64,000 bases of DNA from Arthrobotrys musiformis (Eukaryota; Ascomycota; Orbiliomycetes; Orbiliales; Orbiliaceae): assembly GCA_036971715.1 (NCBI GenBank), contig JAVHJL010000012.1, positions 1,116,001-1,180,000 on the forward strand. The letters are read 5' to 3'. This document shows positions 42,940 to 51,881 of the stretch, piece after piece. The position numbers were made by a program, and so were the translations under genes. Every line of letters begins with the position of its first letter. Position 1 is the stretch's first letter. A model generated the notes under the pieces. That model saw nothing but the letters and a program-made list of their open reading frames with translations, had not been told where the DNA came from and searched no databases.

Positions 42940-43065
42940 AGACTAACGAGCTGATGCAAAAGACGCAAGTCGACCTACGGCCTTATTTCGTTAGACTAGG
43001 CCTTCAAGTCTGCTACAGATCCCAGTCGAGTTGCCTTCAAAAGTCTGCGAAATTCCTCTGGTACG
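42940..43065 (-). repeat. Third copy of the outer end of the inverted-duplication element
   Basis: Matches 41905-42075 in the same orientation: GCAAGTCGAYYTACRGCCTT, then TTTCGTTAGACTAGG/TTTTAGTTGGACCAAGG, then CAAGTCTGCYACA, and AAGTCTGCGRAATT at the end. A solo terminus suggests the repeat is a mobile element with a defined end rather than only a segmental duplication. Confidence 0.65.
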
Positions 43066-43472
43066 TGTGTGATTTCACTTGCAATTCACTTTCCAAAAGC
43101 TTCAAGCCACCGCTAACTATATATAGACACCGTTCTCTCTTCGATCTTCCCTCTTCCCAAACATGCCTGGAAATTGCCTCAAGCACGAGCTTCCTGATCC
43201 TAGATTCGGTGACCTCTCACACAAACGCAGGTCCATAGAATTCAACATCGGTTAGTTGAGTCCAAGTGGAAGGCTTCGGCGTGATGACGTAAACACCAAA
43301 TTAATTCATAAATATCTCTCTCAGCCTTCCATCTTCCTTCGGCCAGCACACGACGGCCGACGCTAAATGAGCGTAGTTTTCTTTTTTCTCCCCCTTTCTG
43401 TTGCTGCACCCGTACGATCCAAATGACAAGTCACAATCCTCCGCAGCCACCTTGAGCAAGCGCTGCAACAAA

Positions 43473-43838
43473 ATGGGACTTGCCGAAAGCGGCTATGAGT
43501 CCAGAACATTTGGGGTATGAGCACTAGTGATATCCCTTTTGCGTTCGCGCTCGCGTTTTGAACTTATATCTGCGTTTAAATCGTATACGAGTAGTGTAAA
43601 TAAAGAGATATAAATAAAGAGCCTAATCATCAGCTGAAGTTTTTCGAGCTCAGCTTCCATGTTTTCGCTGTGAATCTTCTAATTTGGTTTCTCTTTTTTC
43701 TCCCAGGGTTTGAAGAGGTTTCGAATTCAGACTAGCGGCACCGAAGAGTGTTCGACAAGCAGTACTAGCGGCGAGATTTCACAGGAAGATCAATCGACGA
43801 CGGAACGAAACCGCCATTCCGAACCCCCGAGCTACTAG
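43473..43838 (+). CDS. Small spliced gene, 57 aa, unknown
   Basis: Exon 1 is 43473-43514 (MGLAESGYESRTFG; ATG context CAAAATGGG). The intron (43515-43706, 192 nt) has donor GTATGA, branch CTTCTAATTTG and polypyrimidine acceptor CTTTTTTCTCCCAG. Exon 2 is 43707-43838 (GLKRFRIQTSGTEECSTSST to SEPPSY, stop TAG). The junction is phase 0. The product is Ser/Thr-rich, hydrophilic and without recognised domain. The splice signals are better than the coding evidence. Upstream, CTCTCTCAGCCTTCC and a pyrimidine-rich leader resemble fungal promoters. Confidence 0.4.
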
Positions 43839-43941
43839 TTCTCTACATTATGCCTTCCAGGATTAGAAGCAGATAGTAAGAATTCACTTTCCAGGCGCAC
43901 TACATCCTTTTGTGAGAAAAGACAAATTGATAATCTGAACC

Positions 43942-44214
43942 CTCGGCAAAGAACTAGTTTCCGACATTGACGATTGGATCATACCTGGTCCCATCACACA
44001 TGTACAGGGACAAACGGGAGAATTGTTTATGCACCTCAGCCGCATAGGACTTTTAGAACAGGCTCCAGTGAAGGCCCCGGGCTACCCGACCGAGATTGCC
44101 ATAGGGCCCTGCGGCGACGACCTCATTCTTAAAGCAACTATAAGCGATTGGCCTCTGCATGCCAACATATGTGGCACAGGATGTGTGTGGTACCAACTCT
44201 GGACCCTAGTCTAG
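43942..44214 (+). other. Open frame, possible exon or gene relic
   Basis: About 90 codons including LGKELVSDIDDWIIPGPITH, then GELFMHLSRIGLLEQAPVKA, and a Cys/Trp-rich end (CGTGCVWYQLW). Composition is protein-like but there is no start codon until 44032 and no motif. Could be an exon of a lost gene. Confidence 0.3.
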
Positions 44215-44750
44215 CCTTGCGTCTGCACAATCTGCCAAAGAATTTCATGTTTTTTATGGTTTTATCCGTACTTTTTTCTAAAAAAAAATTTCTTCGATAT
44301 ACACATGAAACCCCAGAAAAATCTCTAAAGGCTCTTGACTCTTCTTTTGGCCTCAGGTTGTTGCAAATTTCTATATTACTAACAGGGTACCCCGCTCCCC
44401 TCCCTTGTGCATGGCCTGAGACTATGGTCGGGGCTTATGTGACTCCTCGGTTTTGGGGGTCTCGAAAATGCCCCGAGCCTTCCAGCTTTCATTATTCCTT
44501 TGCCTCTCTCAAAACAAGTGAACTCGTATTCTCAAAGTAATATGAACATTGCAGGCGGTATAAAACAACATTAGAAGCAACAAAAAATACATTGATTTAG
44601 CCTCATGAACTAGACGACGTAAGACAGATAGAATGGAACACAAGAAGGACTCCGAGACTAATATAAGAAGTGAAGTTCTGCCCTTTTCCACCTGGAATCC
44701 TCAATAGAGGAGACGACAATTAAGTTGGAATTATAAACTGTTTTTCCATA

Positions 44751-45260
44751 CTAGACATCATTGTCTTCTGTGGTTGAAAGAATGACGTATGTAGTATCCA
44801 GGGAATCTGATTGTGGGGCTTTAGGACTTGAATGTGGGCTTTGGGTAGATTGCTGTCCACCTGGAACCAGGTCTTTAGTAGGTGAGCCCGTAGCATCTGC
44901 GTCAATATTTCCTTACCAAAGCTTTAATGGTGCAAATTTTGGTTGTTTAAGAGGTGGTATATACTGTAAATCGTTGTCTTCTGGTCCAAGAGAGTAAAAA
45001 GGTTTGTACCTATAGGTTGGGAGGTGGCCGGATAGTAGGGATTCATGGTATTTGCACTTTGCAATGGGATCTTCTGATAGCTCGCTAAGGTTTGATAGAG
45101 TTAGTGCCTCTTCGATGACGGTTGTTTGGTCTTCGACCGCAGATTCCCAATTTCGAGATGTCAAGTGCTCGATTGCTTCTCTGGCCCCCAGTTCTAGTAG
45201 AAAGCCAAAGGTCTCTTGAAACGCGCGCAAGGTTCCTGCAGCTCTCAGAGTACGAATCAC
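44751..45260 (-). pseudogene. Hypothetical protein with one in-frame TAA
   Basis: The minus frame reads LRAAGTLRAFQETFGFLLEL through KFAPLKLW, meets TAA at 44913-44915, then continues in the same frame with GNIDADATGSPTKDLVPGGQ to a TAG at 44751. The post-stop part is Ser/Pro/Thr-rich. The start is unresolved: the frame has no ATG, only GTG at 45260, so a 5' exon is probably missing. A GTAAGG..GCAG pair around the stop would define only a 20-nt intron, which is implausibly short. Head-to-head with the gene at 45382. Confidence 0.4.
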
Positions 45261-45381
45261 CAGTGATCGCGCATATATCGTATATTTCCTCTAGATTGCA
45301 AGGTTTGGCGCAAAGTGCTTCGTTTTAGCTGTCAAGCCTCTTCTCCCGTTATTGCCACCTGAAACCGTTTCGGAGTTGATC

Positions 45382-47581
45382 ATGCTCCCCTTTAGCACAT
45401 ACTATGACGACGAAGAAGTTGAGACGCTCGAGATCATCTCTACCGAACGACTTCTTCACTCGGACAGTGTCCCTCAAAATGTTCGCTCCGAGTTCATAGT
45501 GGGTATGCTTAATGTATTCTATTCCCGCCGCCTAGAACTCGCAAAAGCTATCTCGTGTTTGACAGAATTCTTTTCAAAAACTGATCATGAGGTTCTTAAA
45601 GAGACGCTCACGGATCCGAGTACATATGGACAAGACGCCCCAAACTTACAGCAGATTCTCGACTCACAAAGTCCACCAGATGTGCTTGAGATGCCATCTC
45701 AACCCAGCGGAGATTTTATGGAGATGTATGAAATAAAACGGCGTATTCAATTTGCAGAAAATGAATTTAAGCACGGAAATGAATACGATAGTTTAAGCAC
45801 TCTTCCCAATGAACTCGCTAAAGTGCATGAACAGTCTGTCGAAAGAATGCAGGGTATTAATATTCCGTGGCAGGTTCGTTACAGAGTAAACCAGTGCCGA
45901 CGTGAGTGTGTCGTCGACGAGTGTGATGACATCTTGCGGGTCGAAGGTTACTTAGATGGCGATACCCTGAAACACCTGCTAAAGACCCAATCATATAATT
46001 CCTGTCCCTTAATACCAGCGGCATGACAGAATCCTTGTCCCCCTGGATAACATTTGTTATGACTGTCCTGTTGGTATAAACGAGAGGACAGGAGAGGTCG
46101 GGAACCTCTGTCTGGATCGTGTAACGCCAGCTGAAGGAATACAACAATTCCGAATCCATGGCGTTTTTAAAGAGTATGGGTCCACCAAACCCATTATTAA
46201 AACAAATGCAAACCGCCACTACATATACCATCACAACCAGCAGATGCATCCGAGTGTTCATGAAGAGTTCCCTCCTGCGACCCTTTTTGAACCTCAATGG
46301 CAGTATCACTACGGCGACCCATTTTTGCTCCGTCCCGAATTTCGTTCGGCAAATACCGCAACTGAGCAACGGGATCATGAAGGTGTAAGGAAAATCAACG
46401 TCTTTAACTTGCGGACTGGAGAACCATTGAGCGTTCCCCTTACAAAGCTTCGACTTCACCCAAATTACAAGTTTAAAGGTTCCGAAATACGGAGTTCGCA
46501 AAATGGCCTTGGGAATTCAATTGCACAGTTTCGCAGTGGGCAGCTTCTGACCGTTGCGGTACTCGGTGGACGGAATGTCCGCCTTGGTGGGAGGACCACA
46601 AGCTCACTACTATTCTGTCTTGCCACGGAGACTGGGGCTGCTTCCTGGGTACTTGAAAACCAGTTAGAGCCTCTAGACACAGAATTTATGAGTTTCGCAA
46701 ATCACACCTCACACTGGTTGATATCAGATATGGACGACGAGACGCAAGTTGGTCTCGATGGCTTATGTTTTCAGGACCGGAGCTTACGGGTCGTTTATGC
46801 GAATTTTCGAAACTCAACAAATTCGAACGACTCTCGAGCGAATTATCGGCAAGAGAGAGAGAAGCACGAGGATGAAAGCGAGGATGGTGATATCCAATCT
46901 CGGGGAAGATTATCCCCGAACCTGTCGTCTAGTCATGGCGATGGGGAAAACCCTCAGCTCTATAGATCTAGAGGGAATCGAGTTGTTCTGCTTCAGAGAA
47001 CTCGACAATCTTCGACCAGCAGCGAAGTGCACGAGAGGAGGAGAGCCCATTTGGACCCCAGCAGTCAAGGGGTGCTTGTAGACTCAACTCCAATCCAGTC
47101 CGAAGGTACCGACCAAAGGGGAAGAAACGTTACATCACGCCTTTTTCATCATACATCCTACCCCGAAGAACAACCAGCTCGAGCCCCGCCCGGGTTACGG
47201 CCGTCACGCTTAGCACCCCCGCTTGGTTACCTGAACTTTCTGGAGGAACGACTTTTTGAAGAAGGTGCTTCAAGGTTCTTCAGGGTGGATGGAACAAGAT
47301 ACAGCTCACGAGAAAGGGATCTGCGGGATAGCGAACTAGAGGACGCACGTGAGGAATCTCCATATGGGGGGGACCATGATGCGCTCAGGTACGGCGAGGC
47401 TTTGACGTATATGAGAGCAAGAAGCAACGACCACGAGGCTATGGATAGGGAACATTCAAATTCACGATACTCACGGAACCATCCATGGCTATTAAAGGTC
47501 CCTAAGTCGTTTAGTCTTGGTCTTCTAGACAAGCCAATTCTCTTCGACCCCATTACTCGACCATGTGCATATGTATCATGA
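45382..47581 (+). CDS. Large hypothetical gene, frame change near 46.0 kb
   Basis: The first frame from ATG 45382 (MLPFSTYYDDEEVETLEIIS) is open to TGA at 46026. The second frame is open from 46013 to TGA at 47581: RHDRILVPLDNICYDCPVGI, then TNANRHYIYHHNQQMHPSVH, then a folded-looking stretch to about 46800 and an Arg/Ser/Glu-rich disordered tail. Joining needs either a +1 shift or an intron; GTAAAC at 45886 to CCAG at 46018 keeps phase 0 and would give about 688 aa. The intervening sequence itself reads as protein, so a simple frameshift is equally likely. No recognised family. Cys pairs (CYDC; CRREC) occur near the junction. Confidence 0.5.
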
Positions 47582-48226
47582 TCGACGCATGCATATGCGC
47601 ATGTGCACACCAATTAGTTAACGAATTCCCCCCGAAGAAAACCCATTTACGACTTTGCATTGAATTCAATACGAGCCCCTCTTTTTTTATATTATTATAC
47701 TTATTTTTCTTGTCGTCGCTATTGTTTGGGAGCGCTGAATGTTGCGGTTGATAAAGTTCTTGTATCTGCTTCAATTTATTCATTTAATCGCTCTATTGTA
47801 TATTTTAGCACGTATACCCTTCTCAGTACACGATTTACCAGCATCTTCGATTCCATCGATACATCTAGCGCTGTTTAAACCTACTCTCTTTCTTGCTTTT
47901 ACTTGTTTGCCCCTTATCGAGCGATACAGTTTGTATTATGTCATTCTTTGATTTGATTAGCGAGCTCCGTAGTTTCTCCTGCCTTTCCACGACATGACGT
48001 ATTTCGGGCACTCTAGATTGGTACATGAAGCCATTTATGGCACTGATGCACGATCTACTGCTGAAACGTAGGAAGTCAACGTCCGGGAGTTCTTAAAGAT
48101 CAGCAAACAGTACCAATTCTTCATAGGAGCCATACCAGCACTCCCTGATTGGTTGCTAAAAGTCTCAGACATATAATTCGTAGGAGGTAGGCATATATTA
48201 GTTTAAGTTTTCGCACGTAGAAGTAG
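47582..48226. other. Intergenic
   Basis: AT-rich, no supported gene; GCATGCATATGCGCATGTGCAC just after the upstream stop is an alternating purine-pyrimidine tract. Confidence 0.4.
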
Positions 48227-48883
48227 ACTAACGTAGCATGTAGACGGTACTCACCCCATGTTCCGGCACCCTACCCGCCCAAGTTTGTCGCCGCATCCCC
48301 TCCTGAAAGACAGGTTGCTGTAGCTCCAACTGCTCCCCATCCAAGCGCCCCAAAGTTCGACCCGCGTAGCTCTCCGGCAATTACTCTCTACCAGTCGGCC
48401 CAAACATTCCCTCTCCGCCTGCACCAGGAACTGTTTAGGCAGTACTCCAACACTACAACAGGGCTTGTGACGTGGAAATTGGCAGAACAAGCAAGAGCTG
48501 CAGAAGCCATATACCGAAATAACGTGTCTCCACTTTTGGTGGTTTTGCCGTGTGCCGCTGGAAAGACAACTACAGCTCTCCTCGCAGTTGCTGCCGGAAA
48601 CGGCATAACTATAATCATAGAGCCCTTCATCAGTACATATGAGGATCGCCGTGCCCAAGAAATGGGTTTATCGTCATACTACTCAACGCCAGGACAGCCG
48701 CGATCAACATCCTTCCCTATCGAAGCCCCCGGAGTTATAATCACCACGCCTGAAGGCGCAACCTCCAAGCTCTTTATCCAAGAGGTCACCAAGCTGCGTT
48801 TGGCGAGGAGACTTGACAGGATAATAATCGACGAAATCCATCAGCCTTTGATCGATGAGGGTTGGTTAAGAAATATAAGGTAA
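48227..48883 (+). pseudogene. RecQ/telomere-linked-type helicase fragment
   Basis: The open frame lacks a start codon and ends shortly after motif II. Motif I reads VVLPCAAGKTTTALL (Walker A with Ala-Ala in place of the usual Thr-Gly). ITIIIEPFIS fits motif Ia. VIITTPEGATS fits motif Ib. LDRIIIDEIHQ is the Walker B/DEAH-type box. Upstream is a disordered Pro/Ala-rich part followed by LRLHQELFRQYS. Spacing and motif wording match the RecQ-like helicases of fungal subtelomeres and transposon-rich regions, where the box is usually DECH. Motifs III-VI are absent, and copia sequence begins 190 bp later. It is a relic. Confidence 0.65.
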
Positions 48884-49074
48884 CCGCTGGTAGAGGTTGA
48901 GTCCGGATGGTTGTGCCAAGAGCTATCCGAGTATGCTTCGATATGTAAATCTGATATATCAGATTTGGAGTAAACGAGTTTTGCGGGCATTGTTCCTGCG
49001 ACATATCGAAACATATCGGTTAAATAGTCGTTGTGGTGAGTTTCTGGGTTGCTGTTAAATTGGCATAGTTTTTA

Positions 49075-49482
49075 TTAACTTTGTCCTGTGTAGAGGGTGG
49101 CGGGCCCCAATTTTCTGACTTTGAATTCCTTCTTTAGGTCTTCCTCCAGCTTCTCTATTACATTGTCCGGGCCAATGCATAGCATATCATCGACGTGGAC
49201 TATGATATATATCCCCAGGTTTTCATTTGTCCAACAACAATAGTCGGCATCCACCCTCTTATATCCCTTCCTCTTTAGGAATTCGTGGAGTCTCTGGTAC
49301 CACAAGTTCGCAGACTGGCGCGGGCCGTATACTACTTTATGCAGTTTCCATATTTCTCCTTTCTTTCTCCCTTTGTATGGGGGTGGCGAGATATAGACGT
49401 TTTCTGTGATTACCCTATTTAAAAACGCAGTTGTAAAGTCGAACATTATTAATTTTCTGGATGTCGATACTGCTATTACCAA
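49075..49482 (-). pseudogene. Copia reverse transcriptase, catalytic part
   Basis: LIMFDFTTAFLNRVITENVY matches copia RT motif (usual DVKTAFLNG). KLHKVVYGPRQSANLWYQRL matches 'KL.KalYGLKQSpR.W'. IIVHVDDMLCIGPDNVIEKL contains the catalytic V-D-D, with His in place of the usual Tyr. KFKVRKLGPATLYTG is the start of the thumb (normally 'kDLGe...fLG'). Ends abruptly at 49075. Confidence 0.8.
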
Positions 49483-49586
49483 AAATAGGCGGAATGATGC
49501 TGAACGAACAACGGGGGCGTATAGGGTATGGCAGTCTATCGGTGAGTCCTATAAATTTCCTCTCGCTACTAATCTTGCTTTGTATC

Positions 49587-49971
49587 TTACCACCTCCCCT
49601 TCGTGTTCCTTTTTAAATCATATACCCATCTTCCTGGTATTATCAAATCCTTTTCTATCACCTCTTCCACATGGTGAAAACCTTGTTTGTAATAAACGAC
49701 TCCAATTCTTCTTTTATTGCTATTATCCATTTTTCTTTCTCGGGGGATGCGAACATAGTGTGCTAGGATCTTTATGTTTCTGAATGCTGCGGCTTTGGTA
49801 GTGCATGGGGATATCGGGGTTTGCATCCTTGGTAGGCTTGCTCGGGGCGTCCCGTTCGGTCTCGGTATGCATCGAAATGGGCACGTTACCCCTTTCATCT
49901 TTATGCATGGTGATATCGTATTCCTCGTCCCAGGACTTTCCAGCGTCTATTGGAATTGTTGTATTGGGCAT
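49587..49971 (-). pseudogene. Copia reverse transcriptase, N-terminal part
   Basis: Two overlapping frames together carry a linker region and then EEVIEKDLIIPGRWVYDLKR, matching the 'lp.g.kalp.kWVfk.K.n..G' start of copia RT. The frame shifts within this segment. Confidence 0.6.
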
Positions 49972-50289
49972 ATCTTTATCTGGTAGGGATTATTTTCGGA
50001 GCCTTAACAGATTCTGTAATCTTCTCTAAGTACTCCAATTGCACTAATTTGTTGTCCGATATATTGGTGTCTTCGCAGGAAATCTAACGGGTAGATTGTG
50101 ATGGTTATTTTGTCATAAGGAATATATCAAATGCGGAATTCATATATATATCTGCCTATTCACTTCATATTTACTTAACTTATTCCCAATTGTCATGAGC
50201 GCATCTATGATCACCATACATACATATATATGTAGTAGGTAGTAGGTTCTATAATAACGATGACTTATCGCGGTAACGATAATAGGCAC

Positions 50290-50585
50290 CGTTGATAGAA
50301 TCCCGTTTATTCCCAGTAAAAACAAAAATCCAAAGGAAAACAAAAATCCCGTTACACCCGAAAGGAAACAAAAACAAAAACAGCCTTTCTACGAACAGGT
50401 AAAACGTCCTGAGGAAACCACGCCTAACCAGGCATAAAAACAAAACTGCGGCCCATAGACCAAACCAAAACGTCGACATGCCCCAAAGGGGCGAAACAAA
50501 ACGAAACAAAAACTATCCGAACGTACGGACGAAACGGAAACATGTCCCGAAGGACGAAACCAGCCGAAAGGCGAAACAGACATTG
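50290..50585 (-). repeat. Array of micro-hairpins inside the copia remnant
   Basis: Short perfect stems with 3-4-base loops recur, separated by GAAAC/AAAAC-rich spacers. On the plus strand: GCCTAACCAGGC, TGCCCCAAAGGGGC, CCGAACGTACGG, GTCCCGAAGGAC, AGCCGAAAGGC. On the minus strand several become UUCG-type loops (GTCCTTCGGGAC). Stems differ in sequence while loops and spacers are kept, so base pairing appears to be the conserved property. The block occupies the place of protease and integrase. Confidence 0.65.
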
Positions 50586-50586
50586 C

Positions 50587-51345
50587 TTAATGGGCCTTAA
50601 AATTCCTCATATACCCAACCTTCGTCGTTTCCGGGAGGGGCGTCGTCATTGTCTTCCTGATTGTGTTTTTCTCTGATTTTGCCGCATGGTTATATTTCCG
50701 CTTTTTCTCTAGATATTTGTCCCAGGAGTAGTTTTTCCTATCTCCTTGCTTATTGCAGTTAGTGCGGAACATATCTTTCCTAAAAGTTCGTTTATATTAC
50801 TTGGAATTTTCTTTCGCGGGGGTCGGTGACTTTGTAGTCGTGGGTGTAGGGTTATTCTTGTTCTGAGTCTTCCAGATATGTGAATTCGAGGACACAGCCT
50901 TTGGAGAACCGGTCTTGTGTCAGGATTCGGCAGTTCTTATGACTCCGGCGAGGTTATTAAGGTTGTCATTCGCCGTAGATCCGAAGTATCCTTCCACGAT
51001 AGGCGTGTATATGGCTGGAACAGCGGCAGCCAAGCGCGTCGCAAGCATGGTGTCTGGGATATCAAACCCCGCCGCAGCCATCCTCGCTTTAAGGTAACGC
51101 AGTTTACCGACAAAAACATTCAGTATACCACGCATCTGAATGGACCAAAGTTGGTAGTCTTCTGTGTTACACAGCTTCGATATGCCCTTAACATCGCCGG
51201 GTCCGAGGGCGTATTCGGCCGGGTCGGGTAGGGTCGCGATTGGGCCGAGGACTAGAATGGCAGCTGGTGGGCCTAGGACTGGTGCAGCGGGAGCACCACC
51301 AGCGTTTCCGGCATTAAGCTGACGTCTATGTCTTCTCGGAGGCAT
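50587..51345 (-). CDS. Copia gag and zinc knuckle
   Basis: A 141-codon frame from ATG 51345 (MPPRRHRRQLNAGNAGGAPA) carries the capsid-like start ISKLCNTEDYQLWSIQMRGI and ends with LNNLAGVIRTAES. After broken frames (50773-50919), TNCNKQGDRKNYSWDKYLEK is a degraded zinc knuckle ('C..C...GH....C' with changes at the His and last Cys), followed by a Lys-rich tail. Typical copia gag layout, not intact. Confidence 0.65.
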
Positions 51346-51412
51346 CGCAATATCGGTATTTGTGACGGTTCACGGTAATTTTTAGGATTTTGGTGCGTAA
51401 CGGCTTATAACC

Positions 51413-51881
51413 TGAGATAACGAAGACGATTTATTCTTCTAAACTACTTCTACTAACGTACATACACGCCATATAAGTTCCTCCGGAATTATTCTTTATC
51501 CTCTCATAGTGAAACAGATCCTCTGCAAGACACATAGATCCCCTATTACGTGATCTGTCATTTTTTCCTTATCTGATGTTGGTGGCATTGGTGGCCTTCT
51601 TCGGAGATTCATTCTCACCAGTATAAAATATTACTACGGCTTTGTCTCTATTAGCGTCTAAATTCGTCCAAAGTTACCTCTATTTTGCACTTTTTATTTA
51701 TATTTCTTATTCAAAAAAAAAAAAAGAACCCAAATCTACGCTGAAGGATATGTTGCTACATCAACCCCTCAATTCACCAGGAACGTTACGCCCCGTTTTG
51801 TAGAAAACAGCATGTCTTCTAAGACCTCTCGTCCTCCGACTCTGTTATAAAAATAAGTTAGATATCACAATATCACCTCAT
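51413..51881. other. Probable 5' LTR of the second copia element; outer end unresolved
   Basis: The minus strand reads TTATCTCA immediately before the primer-site-like GGTTATAAGCC, the expected CA end of an LTR, so the LTR should extend rightward from 51413. A CA at about 51691 is one candidate outer end, but there is no second copy to compare. Confidence 0.4.

Larger units (their letters stand above)
49075..51412 (-). mobile_element. Second Ty1/copia element, internally rearranged
   Basis: On the minus strand: a primer-site-like GGTTATAAGCCG (51412-51401), gag N-terminus (51345-50920), zinc knuckle (50772-50587), a ~300-bp block of micro-hairpins where protease and integrase should be, then reverse transcriptase pieces (49971-49587 and 49482-49075). 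Integrase and RNase H are missing and frames are broken. It is a different family from the element at 33.5 kb. Confidence 0.75.

Noticed and set aside
47553..47951. Membrane-protein-like frames
   Set aside because: Short, AT-driven hydrophobic frames with no start context or homology.
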